Below, piece after piece: positions 1 to 15,000 of a stretch of 64,000 nt of DNA (position 1 is its first letter; every line of letters begins with the position of its first letter). Source of the stretch: Alitta virens (taxonomy: Eukaryota; Annelida; Polychaeta; Phyllodocida; Nereididae); assembly GCA_932294295.1 (NCBI GenBank), contig OW028573.1:17504155-17568154 (forward strand), read 5' to 3'. A program made the translations under genes and the position numbers. The notes below the pieces were generated by a model that saw only the letters and a program-made list of their open reading frames with translations, was not told the origin of the DNA and did not search any database.

Positions 1-57
1 AGAGCTGCAGATGCAAAGCTGTTGGGCGCCAACACTTCGCGGACCTTCTTCACACAG
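1..57 (+). CDS. MLH1: MLH1 exon (human exon 11 equivalent), 3' end only
   Basis: Nineteen codons in frame from base 1, reading [15 protein letters not shown] at the end, then a GTTGGT donor. The counterpart in human MLH1 ends LLGSNSSRMYFTQ at the same phase-0 junction. The exon is cut by the window edge. Confidence 0.88.
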
Positions 58-3000
58 GTTGGTTGATGCGGATGGTAGCAGAACACTGATTTGTGTCTAA
101 GTATAGGCACTATTAGACAGATACTTCATATTATTGTAGATATTGTATGACTCGGCCAAGTCCCGGAAGATGTGAGTGAGAGAAACAGTAGCTCCCTCCC
201 CCAATGCAGCTTTAACTAATGAATAGTGACCACTATCAATCCCTCTGGTAAAATAACATTGTCCAGTGCCTTCATAAAAGTCATCTATATGATATCTGAA
301 CATAAAAGAGAAACCAATGGGACTTAATGATATTTAGAAACGGACCTTGTATTGATAATGAAAAGTTCAAGTCAATATAATTGATGAAATGTTTGTGTAT
401 GATAGTATAAACAGTGTCAATATCACTCTATGGACCATTAAAATAATAAATATTTTAATAATTGATGTAAAATAAAATTTTATCTTATCTTTTTATTCAC
501 CTTTCAAGCTTAACATAGAGGTCTCAGCACCAGCATACTTATACTATACAGGTGCTGCTATTGTCACTGTCATTGATATAAGTACTTATTCTCATGTCAA
601 TATATACACATTTATCCCAGCTTTTGCTTCCTTTTCACCTTTCGCCAAACATAATTTATTTTGATGAATTGGTTGTTTTTTTGGTGTTTTGTTTTTTTTG
701 CACTTGAGGGGGTGACTCTTTATAAGAAATGGCTAGTCTGTCTCAGATTTTGTACAAGGGGAATAAACAATCTGAATCATTGAATTGGATGAAATTTATG
801 ATTTCAAAGATCTTGGAGGAAAGTTAAGCTTCCCTGGGGGAGTCCTCAAGTATATTCTCTTACACTTAATGTCATTGAAGGATTAATAATCATTAATTCG
901 AAAAGCATTTTCTGGTTTAAATCATTTATGGTCCGTTATGGTTGTCCAGTGTTAGAGATGCTGACAAGCTAACATCATCATGCTATAGAATTTAATAACG
1001 GAGTGTTCTCTACAGCAATGTCAAGGTGCGTTAAGCTATTATCGAAGTACACATTATCTGCACTGTAATATATCTCTTCTGTTTCTAAGTGGAAATCTAA
1101 TTCTCATCCTGGTCTGCCAAGATCAGATGGGTAGCAATCATCCATTTATGAGACTACAGTGTAGTAGGTAATATGACTCGTCCATTGTGAAATGTGATAA
1201 TTGTGCAAGATAATAACTGATTCCATAATGCAGTGCCAATCTTCTATCTGTTATTACTAATTCTGGTCTTACCAAACTAACTTATTGTATAAGAAAAAAA
1301 AAACACCATACAGCAATATGACTACATTAAATGACAATTTTACATTGAATTACACCAGGACTTTATTTGTTGCAAAATCAATGAAGCCGGAAAAAAGGTC
1401 TTTTGCAATAACCAATTTTAAAGATGATATATGTTAGATATTCACAGGGATTTTATTCTTCATATTATTGTTCGCTGATTGAGATTGAAACTTGAGTTGT
1501 GTAATTCTGTCATTTTCTAGTTAGGTAATTGCTTCTTATTCTTTTTTTGCTGTCCCAGAAAATAGCCAAGATGGAGCAGATCAAGCAATATGATGTTTGA
1601 AAAGATTTTTTTTGCATAAACCTTTTTGATGTCTCTGTATTTCCTTTAGCTTCGTTATTTTAGGCCGTTCCTCCAGGCTTGAGGATGTTCGTGTAAAAGA
1701 ATTACCATGGGAACGCCTTGATATGGCCACGCTGTGTCTGAAGGTTCACTGGAGTTGATAGAAAGATCTGGATTTACTGTAAAATGTACACGGCAAGGAT
1801 GAACACGGATCAAAAAGAAAATGGTCTTTGTAGACATAGTGGGAGATTTCGACAGTGCAGAGAGCTATTATAATAATGTTAGGAAGCATGAGAATGTCCT
1901 AACAGGAATTAATTATTTCATTTAATGTTTTAATTCATTTTGAGCAAATGATTCATGAAAGCCAGAAAATGATGACATTAAAATCCAACAAAACATTTCC
2001 ACTAATAACAATCCTGGTGGCCATTTCACAAACTTTTCCTCATAGTCAACTCATAAAATGTAAGATTATTGGTTTAATCTTGAAAGGTATTGATCATTAA
2101 ATTTTGATTAAATCTGAATGTGTTGTTAATTTCAGGCTTTATTGCCAGGAGCTAGCGTTATCACTGAAGGACCTAGCAGCAAACCATCTTCAAGCTCAAC
2201 CGGTATGTAAATCAGAAGGCAGATAAACATGGTCGACAGACTGACAGTTTTTATTTTCACCTACAGCACAAAGATGCATTCATTAACAAATCATATAAAG
2301 TTGGCAATATGCGATTCCTATGTTGCCTCAAGAATAAGTGCTATTATAGGGGCGAGAACAATATACACTAATGGACTTTAAAAACGCATTATCTCGGGTT
2401 TGTACAACATGTTTTACCTATGCGTTTTTAAAGTCCATTAGTGTATGATACATTCCGCGGAAAATTACAGTTCATTTCAAAGTACTGTATTTAATTCGGT
2501 AAATTGTGCATGTGTTCTGTCAGACACATGCGTTGAAATCAATGAATGATACAAATGAAATTAAAATTGCTTGAGCAGTGTCGTCTGTTTGGGTTTGCTC
2601 ACATAAAATGGACGTTCATCCTGTTTCTTGGCTTTTATTGAATTGCTGTTGCACTTCGAATCCCAAATGCCTCTCAAGGGTTTCTATGCTAAATCCGCAA
2701 GCATTTCCAGCGTGACCAACAAGCCATAAATGTCATTTAAAATTACCGGTTGCAGTGGCCTGCAAATTTACACTGCAGATATTGTGCGTCTTCTTAATTT
2801 ATAACATCCTGTTAGGCCATTTATCTCATCATCGAATCATGCGGTGATTACTCCGGTCAGATCCTTTTTCAAATTATGCCTTATGCTACTGGAGGTAAGA
2901 CGACGGCTTTGCATTATGGGAATATAAATGAAATTTCTACGAACACCATATTTGAGTCAGACTGATCAACCTGTTATTCTCCAAATGTCTTTGTCATTTG

Positions 3001-6000
3001 TGTGATGTAACTGATTGTGTCCTTGACACTGAGTACATATCACACAGGTCTTTGGCTGCAAGGGAAATCTGAGTGTTGAATGCTATGTTCAAACAAGTGC
3101 AGTACTTAGTGGGTACCAGTGTGGCAAACAATTTGCTCCACATATCTCAATCAGGATTTTGACAAACTTACTATTTTCTTCTTTTGCCTTGCAGGCGATG
3201 CCTCCAAGACCTATGCTCATAATATGGTCCGCACGGACAGCAAAAACCAGAAATTAGAGACTTTCTTGCATCGCTCACACACAGAGCCGTCTAAGTCAAA
3301 TCCAGATGAAGAGGGCAGCAGTGACCTCTCCATGCCAAGGTACTTTTTATCATAATGTGATATTGATTTAAGCACTAGTGAGGCAAGTTGCATGGGGTCA
3401 TCAAAAGTTCTGGTAAGTGGACGGTTATAGCAAGTTAACACGTAAAAAGCAAATTTAAGAAAGTATATAATCAAAACTTATTAGAATGAAGTATACATAT
3501 TCTTGATAGTAGATACATTTAGTTGGGCCAATGGGGTTGCTACTCAAGTAATGTGAAAGCATTGACTTCGTAATGGGGTTACAATGTATATGATTTGGAT
3601 CACTTACAGCAATAGTATCCTCTCCAAAAAGGGTAAGCTACATCTAGGAATTTTAAAATTCATGTTTTAAGCAAATGGTGAATTGTAAACAACTACAATG
3701 GAACTGTGTATCGCACACTAGATAATAACATATATTGTCCGTCCAAATTGATTTAGGAGCTTGTGACAGGAAAATTAAGCAAACAGACACCATAGCAATG
3801 CAATGTGTTGTTATAATGTGTGTTTTTCTCCACCACGTGACCTTTTCTATTGTTCTATAACCAACGAAAATGTTTAGTTGACTCCCTCCTGAGTGCAAAC
3901 TTAACTTGTCTTGGGTAATAAAGGCAGTAAAAACAAACAATCAAACAAATTAGTAAATATGCCTAATGGCGTATTAGTTAGTTATATCCCTCATAGTCGG
4001 GAGTTAACTAACATTTTTGTTGCTGATATCCCTCCGCCGAATAACCAACTAAAATGTTAGTTAGCTCCCGACTATGAGAGATATAACTATTGCTTATTTG
4101 GTTGGTCTTGATACACATTGCTTGAGTTGTTTCACTTGCACATGTTGATAACTGTTGAGGTTGACATGTTGATAATTGTTGATGTTGACAAAAGGCCTAT
4201 AGTACTCATCATATCAGCTATGAAGTAAATTTCAAATAGGCTAACATCACTGCTGTAAATTACAAAGGTAACATCGGCAAGTTTTTTGGCCAACCCGCAA
4301 TTTATACCCACAAAGACTCTTGCACAGCGGAACACTGTTTTGATAGTTTTTCGTCTAGTGGGAGCTGAAAATCGACCATTATGCACTAAGATATGACTCC
4401 TACACTTGGCTGCCAATTTGTTTCATTCCTAATGGGCTTGCTTCTCATATTGTGTTAGCTCTTTTGACTTTTGTGGGCGATGCTGAGACTGTTTGTAAAT
4501 TTCCCCAGGGATAACAAGCTGAAGTTTCTTGTTCTTCTGTTATGACGCAAATCTGTGTGGTGAAATGGATGAAATTGTTTTGTCTTTCTCATTTTATTCC
4601 TTTTGACAAGCTGTGGATAGAACTACTGGAGACTTCAGATCGGGGGAAAGAATTGCTTCGAAGGATTTGCAAGACCTGCTATCCTTTGCCCTTTTTGTCC
4701 AAAAGCTAGTGGTTTTGCGTGTAAGCAAGATCAGAAACTAAGATTGTGTTAAAAACTGCTTTTTAAGATAAATCAGACATTGATGGTCCTTCCTGAGTAT
4801 AACAAAACTTCTCCAAGTATGTATTCGCTGATAAAAGAAGTGTGCTGGGCATGCCATATTCCTGGATTCGTGTCTGCCTGTTCTTTGCAGATTAATTCAA
4901 TCTGGAGCAGTAAGATCTGATCATGCAACTGCTAGTAATGTATTGCGTTTCTTTCCAGAGCTTCAACTTCCAAAGAAGACCACTCAACTGGACGACGCGA
5001 AATACTGCTTAAAAGTGTGCTGACCCTCCAGAAGCGAATTGCAGAAAACTGCCATGATGGTAAAGAAATATTTGACATTTTCCATCACTCAATTACAATT
5101 TTAGTTGCGGGCGATATCATATTTTATGAGACATTTAAGAAAAAGGGAAGTCTCCACTGAATGGATTTTAATAGAAAAATATGAAAAATTATTAGGAAAT
5201 GTATTTTTTTAAGTCACTACACCATAATTAATTAAAAATAGAATGTACCATAAGTAAAATGCAACATACAGACTTCGGGCATGCTGCCACTGATAGCTTT
5301 GCACAAATTTGCTCTTATGGCATATCAACAAGAGCAGCTGAGTGGCCTAGCCGTTGAAGATCTTGCTAGCTCTGCTGACTGCCATTGAAGGTCCCAGGTT
5401 CAATCCCAGGCCTGACACTCTTCATGCCCTGGAAGTTGGTGACATGAGACGTTAAATTGGTGGTGCTTTGTACTCAGCGTCTTAGCCCGAGAAACCCTTC
5501 CTGGCCTCACGACGCTGTCGGCTCTTATTCATATTGTGACATTTACCGTGAGCCGGGCGAACAGCTAATGACCGATAATAAACAAGAGCGCTGAAGCGAA
5601 CATCAGATTTCTCGGGCTATCAGCTTCTACGCAACCAGGAAAGGTACCCCAGCCAAATCACACAAAGTTGGTGTATAATCATAATTTATTCATGTGGCCC
5701 ACATGGTCAGAGCTGTCAAACTAACAGAAACATTTACTGGAGTCTCTGCTGGAGTGCGTTTATGCGGAAGACAATACAATACAATAAAAAGCTAGATAAA
5801 CCCCATGAATTACACCTATCATGATCATTGACCACCTAATTGCATTGTTATTTTTCAGGCTTGAGAGAAATAATTAGTAACCATACTTTTGTTGGATGTG
5901 TCAACCCTGAGTTTGCCCTGCTGCAACATCAAACAAGTCTCTATCTTGTTAACTCTACGAAGATCAGGTATGTTCATACAAAAAGTGTAATTCCAAGCTA

Positions 6001-9000
6001 ATGAAACAAAATCTCTGCAGAGAAACAATACCCAACTGTTTTGTAAAAAATTTGCGATCATGTTTCATATTATAATCAGCATCAGGATTCTGCGATACTG
6101 TCAATTTACTCGACAGCATTTTTTCGTAACACAGCTGTAAGCCTTCCAACATCTAAATTAACTTACGAGTAGTGTATGCTTTGTTCGTGACACCGCTGCT
6201 GGTTGAGGTGACTTAATTTAAACTGAACATAAAAAGCTTAGGAGCCTACATGTTTCAATAAATGTTGACTTTTGGAAAGGAAATTTGTTGTCACTTATAA
6301 TTAGATTAAATGTGAATGATATTTTTCCATGACAAACCCAGTTGTAATTAGATTTGAAATGATGTCTTCAGTATGTTGAAACCGAAATATACTTCATTCA
6401 TTAGAAACTAGGAGAATGCCATTCCTGAAATATAATATGCTTAGCTTTGAATGGAGTTGGTTTGGCAATTTTGACAGGTTTATCAAAATTTTTTGTTACT
6501 TTTCCTCGGCTCAGAAATGTGGGCCTTTTCTCCATAACTAGTTTGGCATCAGCTGGGACTCGTCATTGGTGTCACACTGATTTTCAATAACAGTACCATA
6601 ACACTGCCCAGTGCCACTTGATTAAAGGGGAACTAACACCTTCAGCACTTTACCTCTCAGATGCTAGCTTTGGTCCATAGAAACACATCCACGCTATTCA
6701 TAACTTGTATATATGCCCTGGTAAAGTAATATCCTGCATTTATTAGCCCCGTGTTGTGAACTACGGAGGCCGCCATTTTCGACTATCCCGGGTGTTTTGC
6801 TATTGCCGGAAATACGTCACTGTTGTACTATGAATACCACAGACAATATAAGTTGGTCCCCTCCTCCAGTGTAGGAGACTGTGGTTCCAGTGCTTAGTGC
6901 AATCCAACTGCTTGACTATAGGTGAGCAGTGTCAACAACAGACAAAAGGTGTTAATTGCAATTGAAATAAGAGCATGTTTTACATTGTTCTGTTCTGACA
7001 AAGTGTCAAGTAAATTGCCATTGAACAATTTGAGACTATGCAATTAGTGCTTTTGAGATATTTCTTATCATTGCTTATCTTTTATGATTGTTTTCACCTA
7101 TACATGTTAATATATATAGATTTATTAATTTTCATAGAACATAATAAAATGAGAGTAAAAAACAATAAAATCATTAAAAAGTATAAAATAGTAATAGCTG
7201 TGAGTAAAAAATATCAATTTTACTTAGTGCAAAGATACTCTAATAATTCATACACCTCATCAGCATTTAGTAGCCAAGGCACAACCATCTATCTATCCAT
7301 CTATCTATGCACTTGTTGACAGAACAATGTCAAACAAATAAAATTCATTTATTAGGCCTACTTAAGGTGATGGTTTATAAAATTGGAGCATGCAGTTCTG
7401 CAGATGATACGTTTTTTGATAAATTTTTATATTAATTTATGACAACTTATCTTTACATGTGTAATGTAAGCAGGGTTATTTGCATCTACTTGCAGTGAGC
7501 AAATATACATGAATATGACATACAAACGGTTCATTGCAATCAGGATGTAGTGTATGTTTTTATTGAAATGGATTGCAATCTCTCAATGTGAAGGACATCA
7601 TGGTACATAAGTGATGTCACAAGCCATGGTGCCGTGTGCAATAATGGCGGCCCCCAGCGATGTGGCTGATGGTGCTAACTTCACTTTTAATTGGCTCCAA
7701 ATCATACTAAAATTGGACTTTTAGCCACTTGCATTTACGGCATTGTGTTCTTTGTCATCTAATTGAACTTTTAAAATTAACATGCAAATCTCCTTTAGTT
7801 CCCCTTTAACTCTCATGTCACTCTTGCCATGGAGTATGGCAAGCAATGATAATGTTCCTCAACTCGAAATTACCTGCACTGTACTATTGTATTACTCAGA
7901 AGACATCACGTGTGTTATACACAATCACATGTAACATAAAACTATACGCAGCTATCTCAATGAAATATGTATGAGAGTTGTAAATGTACGGGGTCTGGTC
8001 AAAACGGCCAAATATAAAACGGCCAATATACCAGGACGGCCAATCGCAAAAACGGCCACCATACCAAGACGGCCAAAGGATAAAACGGCCACCTACCAAA
8101 ACGGCCAATTGTACTATTTGCAGCTTTATATTCTTTCTCAACCATCTATCTTATTCTATACTATATACATATACATCTAGCCTATATGAATTACTTAATT
8201 GTATATATTTCATAATTTATATTGGAAAATTCTTAAAAATTGCAATAAAATTGGATCGTAAAACATAAGTATTAGGTTCTCAATTATCATAGTACTAGGA
8301 ATTGACTAGTCAGGTAAATTGTCCATTACCTCTTGGACCTATCAGAGTGGTTGGTGGCACATTGAAAAAGCTGTTTCCAAGTGTTTGGATTTTCATTTGT
8401 ATATATAAGCGCGTGTGTTTTATTATTATTATTATTATTTTTATTTTATTTATTTATTTCTTTTTTGTATTATTATTATTTTTTTTTCTTTTGTACATAT
8501 CTTGTTCATTGTATTCACTTATGTAGACTGAATTGTATGTTATCTTGTTTCAACCCTTCGTGATAGGTGCTCATTATATATCAGTATTACCAGTGGTGTT
8601 AATTGTACTAGGTGCTCAAAGATACATATATTTATTAGTTCATTACCTGCTGTATATAGTTATTTATGTTTTTACTATAGCGTTTTAGAAAAATTTCATG
8701 CCTTTATTTTATTATATTTTCTTTATTATATATGTATATATTATTATTTTCTTCTCTTCCTTTACTTTATTTTTTATTTTTTATGACACATGTATCTGAA
8801 CTGATATTGCGTTGTCAATAAAATAATATATATATATATAAAATGAAATATATACCCAGTAGGCGCAAGTCGTAAAAATGACGTCTTTTCTGGTCTCAAA
8901 TTGGTCATGACGTCGGTGACCAATATGAGACGTAAATGAGACGTAATTTTCAAGACGTCAAAATGACCAGGAAATATGACGTCTTAATGACGTCTGATTC

Positions 9001-12000
9001 TGGTGCTCAAGCGGACGTAATTATTCTACTTAATTTATACGTCTTTATAATATAAGATAGATGAATGAGAAAGCATATGGAACATGCAATTTTAATCCCA
9101 GTTGGATTATTTTCAGAAACAACAACAACGAAATATTAATAATTTATATAATATCTGGATTTTCATGATCAAAACAAATTATAGACAATATCCCTCTTTA
9201 ATATTTACATATTTATCAATGATGAAAAAGCATGATTTACCCCATTCTTTGTATCATTCAAAATGCTAATAGCAATTGACATGGCAGATTGCTTTTCTGT
9301 ATATGAAATACTTTATTGTATATATTAATATGCATAATAACCAGGAATCAGTTGAAATTCAGAGATTCAATTCATGCTTTTGATGAAAAAACATGATTTA
9401 CCCCATTATTTTCATCATTTAAAATGCTAATAGCAATTGACATAACGGTCACGGCTGATTGCTATTACATATCTTTATTCATAAATTAGCTATTTCAACA
9501 TAAAACCACTGCACTGCTGATGTAATCAATTAAGATAAGATAACTTAATTTGACATAACATTATATAGACTCTTATGCTACTGCATAAAAAAGATTATAC
9601 CTATTTGTATGTTGTACTGTTAGGGCTAACCTTCTTCCATATCTTAACAATGTATAATTATTAAATAAAGGCTGCTGCTCATCATTCATAATCTTATCAA
9701 CTTGTCTCATATCATTTGTTTTTAAAGTTCATCTATTGGTTTTATGTCTGCCTTTAACTTACCACATGTCTTAACAATCTGTTTCAATTTAGCTTTATCT
9801 TTAAAAGAACTGATTTGTAGAATAGGGTGAGAAGTTTACACTCAACATTAATGTTTCTCATGATTCTTAAAAATAGAACCCATTGTACAAATTTGTTGTA
9901 CACTATAGTTCTATTAGCACTTATCACTCTGTCACAGTCAAAGCTTCTCTTTAGAAAAGCAATCACCATTTATTTTGTCTTCTTTACACTGAGATATGGA
10001 TTATTATATAAACTGCATAATTTTGCATCAATGATACAGTGATTTTAACTGGTGATTCTGGGTAAAATCAAGGATTATGATTCAAGGGAATCTTTAGGTT
10101 AAGTGGAGTTTGTCTCATGGTGTGATAATTATCTTAATATACCTAAGAAAGCATGTAATATAAGAAAAATATGAAAGTACTACTCAACACACACACACAC
10201 ATATATATATTTATATATATGAATAAAAAAAAAAATACTGAGTTGGCCGTCCTGGTAATTGGCCGTTTTGGTCGATTGGCCGTTATGGGGGGTGGCCGTT
10301 TTGGCTAGTTGGTCGTTATGGGGAGTGGCCGTTATGGTCGTTGGCCGTTTTGACTCTACTCCTAATGTACAAGCATGTTATTGAAATCTTGAGTGGTAAG
10401 CTTTGCCTGCAGGAAAAATTTACACATGTTTCATTGCAATGTATTTATATGCATACCTGCATATTTATTTATTTTACAATATTATGTTGTGTCAACACTA
10501 TTGGCGTCGAGCTCATTGTGCTTATGTGAACAGCTAGTAGGCCTGCTATACACTGAGCTCCCTCAGTTTAGTAGTGGTTATTATAGGCAGATGTTGAAGA
10601 CATTTATAATCCATAATTAGGGTAATTTTATGGCCTCAGTGTGGGACCAAGTGCAAGACATTATTTTAATTTATCCAGGGAATGGCGATCTAGCTTGCAA
10701 AGGATGTCCAGGTTGAATATCAAACCCACTAAGCTCAGAGGAGCTGGCCTGCAATGTAACCGCAAGAAACCCATTGCTAATGACACCAACTACAATCTGA
10801 TGTCTCAACTGATTCATGATTTCCTGTTCATCTCATCTGTTGTAAAACTAATGGGGGTAATTAAGAATTTGAAATGGTGTAAAATTATCATGATAGCGGC
10901 AGGGTCTGTAAATAGTTATTTAATTGAAATCAGCGGAAAGCGAGTATTAGATGTTCTGTTAATTGTTATTCCAGGCATGGGTGAAGAGATATCCTGTAAA
11001 TTTGCGACAATTTAATGTTGATGGCAATATTATTGCTGTTTCTGAACGTCACTCAGGGAAAAATTCTCGTATTTCAGGCTTAATTAAATTTTGAATTGAA
11101 TGTTGTGGGGGAAAAAAAAACAAAAAATAACAAGTGGGTGGATTTCTGATAGAAAGTAATTTCCAGTATAGCTATCCATATTTTGTGACAATCATATGTA
11201 TATATATTGTGTCTTTCTCACAGTTGTGACAAATTTCATGCGATTGCTTCATATGATAGGAGTTTGTTTTTCTTCTTCCAGTAAGCAGTTTTTCTACCAG
11301 TTGATGATGTACGACTTTGGAAACTTTGGAATGCTCAGACTTTCAGTAAGTTCTGATATATACAACATAGTGACTCATACTGTCAGTATGGATACTTTAT
11401 TATGCAATGCCCTAGACCTTACTTCCATGACAAGGAAGGCATAGACTGTTGGTAAAAACTTCTTGCAGCCTCGCACAAGTGACTTTACTGAATCATTCTG
11501 TGTCCCATTGACTCCATCTTGATGTGCTTTTGGTTATTTTCCAGGAACCTGCACCAATTTATGACTTGGCGATCCTTGCCCTTGATTCGGAAGAGAGCGG
11601 CTGGACCGAAAATGATGGACCGAAAGAAGAACTTGCAAAATATATTGTCAATCTTCTAAAGTCCAAAGTGGAAATGCTTCTCGATTACTTCAGCATGGAA
11701 GTTGATGAGGTGAGAATGTTAACTTTGATGACAGAGCAGTCTAATGTGGTAATGAAGTAGTTAATGAGAGTGACATTTCATTAACAGGTAGCCATTTGGT
11801 TAGCAAGTTGTCTTATCGTTGTTAAACTTGATGCTTCTTTACTTTATGATGTTAAAATATGTTCTGATAGACTGAATAGCATGTTTAGATAGATAGATAG
11901 ATAGATAGTATATCAATCAGTAATCAGTAAATTTGTCTGAAACATTAAATGATAATAATCTTGAGTCTCTCTGGGAACACTCTAGATATGAGTCCCATTG

Positions 12001-15000
12001 CCCTTACTGACATGCATTCACACTGAATGAGTTATATGTTTCGGGTTCATTTCCTTCGAGACCTGGGGTTCGCGTACCATATATTGCAACTGAGAAGCAT
12101 GTCGTTGAGATTTAGAATGTGGAGCATTTACCGACATGGCTTAATCAAATGTGGAAAGTCAGCATGAGTCTTGCCAAGGGGTCTGCCTAAATGACAGGCT
12201 GGATAGTAATATGGCTATGTTCATTATGAGACTATAAACAGTTGCAGTTGGTTGTGGAATCTGTGATTCGGGATCGGGGAAGCTATCATGCTTTATAGAG
12301 ATTCATCTGACATTTACAGTCTGCTGCCCTGATGGGTCTGCCAGTTTATTGGAAGTGGTCAGTGACTTCTCTATGTGCTCCAGGATAAGCCCTTGATATA
12401 CTCAGTCATATTTTCTGTGCAGTGTTGTTAGGGCTATTGTTTCATAACAAATGGAATTTTTCCCATTTGATTATAAATTCAAATCAGGCTGCTGAAAGGT
12501 TAATTCACATTTGTGATGCCCTCACCAGGTGAAGAGGTCTGAGCAGAACCAAGCTGTTCTGACAACTTGATTGCGTCTGTCACATCTAATTTATTATTTC
12601 GCTGAGTTAATATTCGAAGTTTTAGAAATGGCTGAGGCTTTTTGACCTTAAATATGATGCATTGCATTGTTTTATATGGGGAACAGCAACACTTTTTGGT
12701 GATGTCTCATTGTTATTTAATTACAGCCTTAACCTCTGCAGATCTGGTTTATGCATATTGCTAATTCACAAGCACAACTGCTCATTGTTACCTTATTACA
12801 CAACAACTCTCGACCATCACAGTGGGCGGATCCTAGAATTCTTAAAATTAGCCAGGTGAATGTGCGTGAATGGTCTGGAGCTCTTGTATTGATATATGTC
12901 ATACAAAGGAAAGAGGAATTAAAGGGGAACTAACCCCTTGAGCACTTTACCTCTCAGATGTTAGCTTGGGTCCATAGAAACACATCCACGCTATTCATAA
13001 CTTGTATATGTGCACTGGTAAAGTAATATCCTGCATTTATTGCTCCGTTTTGTGAACCACGGAGGCCGCCATTTTTGATTTTCCCGGTGTTTTGCACTGA
13101 CCGGAAATACGTCACTGTTGCACTATAAATCTCAGCCAAGTGTTCTGGAGGCTCAGCATTGCAATTCTAGTGAGAACAACTGTCAACAACAGTTTTAGAT
13201 ACAGTTAATTGCACTTTCAGAGCAGTTCTTACTGAGTGTCAAGTAATTGCCATTGAACTATTAGAGACAATGCAATTAGAGAGAGACAGAGAGTTTATTA
13301 GATCAAATTAAATAAAACAAACAAAAGCAGCAAGGAAAAACAATAAGCAGTAAATAAATAAATAAAAAAGTCTAAATACATCTTATAATCCAATTACCTT
13401 TGATCAGGAGACTAAGTTCTTATCTATAAAACGCTGACGTGGGTGCCCCCCTCAAACTCATATTTAAAAAATATATATATATTATCAAATTGAAAATTAG
13501 TTTTTGATATTAAAATTTATTTTAAACTGGTAGGCCTACATTACATGTATCTAGCAACGCAAACCAACATACAATTGAAATAAGCACAATTTGGTAATTA
13601 ATATATAATAATCTTGGTAAAGGAGATGATGCCCTTAAAACATCCCCACTAACACTATATATACTCTAAATATAGATACTATGAAATATATTTATACAAT
13701 AAATAATACTGCACACTGCCCCTAAGTATTATGTAAAATATTTTATTTACAAAGCAAATAAGTTTAGAAACAAAATCGTATTTGCCCATGCCTATACACC
13801 TATTCTTAGATACAAATTGCTCATTGCAATCAATGCAATAATTATGCTGTATTCCCAAAAGAATTGTAATTAACACCCTTTATGTTGTTGTGCTATATGT
13901 TCTTGTTATAATTGCAATGAACAATGTAATGACTTGTAATCAACAGGATTATGAATTGATTCATATGGCTGAATGCATATATGGCCTAGCAGTGTACATA
14001 AGTGACGTCACTCTCTTGCGTGCTGTGTGCAATAATGGCGGCCCCCAGCATGTCGGCGATTGGTGCAAATTACACTTTTAATTGGCTTGAAATCATATCA
14101 AACTAGAGTTTAAGACATTTCCTTTCGCTGCAATATATTATTTAACATCTAATTGAACTTTTGAAATTAACATACAAACTTCCATTAGTTCCCCTTTAAG
14201 TAAATCAACATGAACACACAAGCTAGCAGAAAGTCTTAGAACAGCCAGTCAGCCCATAGCACAGTTTTGTCGTAGTGCTGTTATGTTGTTTGTTGACTAA
14301 TGACGTGTCAAGGTTTGTGGAAGCCCGAAGCTTATTGACTTTTTATTTCTCTTCTTGGTGAATATTAGAGCACTGTGCTGACTGATGGATGACCTAATTT
14401 TCAGTCCTCAGTTACTTGCAAATAATAATGTGAGATATATAGTCTAATTAAGTAGCACATAATCATTTTACAACCTTTCGTTGGTTTTATTCGAATTTTA
14501 TGACCTATGTAAATGTCATTAAATTTCATTCATTCATTCAAACTGGTGGATTCGGAGTGATAAAAGTGGTCATAAAGGAAGTCTGTTTAGTATTTCAGTT
14601 TGCCTTTCAATTTAAGCATTTCAGTGACCTGATTGCTCTAAGGCATCTGCTAATCAACAGCCAAGCTGCCCTTCATGAGGCTCTGCCAACACAAGTTACT
14701 TCTACCAACATTGGGAAAACTACTGTCAGCAATTAAACGGTCCTGGGGCATAGTCTTTCAGAGGCTTCTGTTAGCTCTGATGTTCATTAATTGACTTAAT
14801 TCCTCTGCCACCATGCGACTTACGTGTCAATATGAAAAGTAGTAGTGATATCCCGAGTAGGAGGAAGTGAAGTTGAATATAACGAACAACATGTTAGTTA
14901 ACGCTTGACGAACAAAGGATGTAACTTACTTATACTTCATTAGGCCTATTTACTAATTTGTTGGATTGTTTAATGCTCTTATCAGGCAAGAAAAGCGCGG

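Larger units (their letters stand above)
7990..10362. mobile_element. Foldback element with inverted AAACGGCCA arrays (family I)
   Basis: The left terminal array (about 8003-8107) carries seven GGCCA-type units, mostly AAACGGCCA. The right array (about 10244-10350) carries the same units reverse-complemented (TGGCCGTTTT). Outer ends read GGGGTCTGGTCAAAACGGCC and, in reverse complement, GGAGTAGAGTCAAAACGGCC. Flanks AAATGTAC (7982-7989) and TAATGTAC (10363-10370) form an 8-bp target duplication with one mismatch. GG-starting ends with an 8-bp duplication resemble the Merlin superfamily. The interior has no transposase and looks like a mosaic of LINE tail, ACGT-rich array and shared foldback core. 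Confidence 0.75.

Noticed and set aside
1655..1837. Minus-strand 60-codon open frame in MLH1 intron
   Set aside because: No known motif, no splice-site context and no match to MLH1 exons; likely chance.
7038..7319. 93-codon open frame inside the TTAA element
   Set aside because: AT-rich, low complexity, no transposase motif, and not conserved in the second copy.
11889..11910. (TAGA)n and other short microsatellites as regulatory elements
   Set aside because: Ordinary simple repeats in introns with no supporting context.
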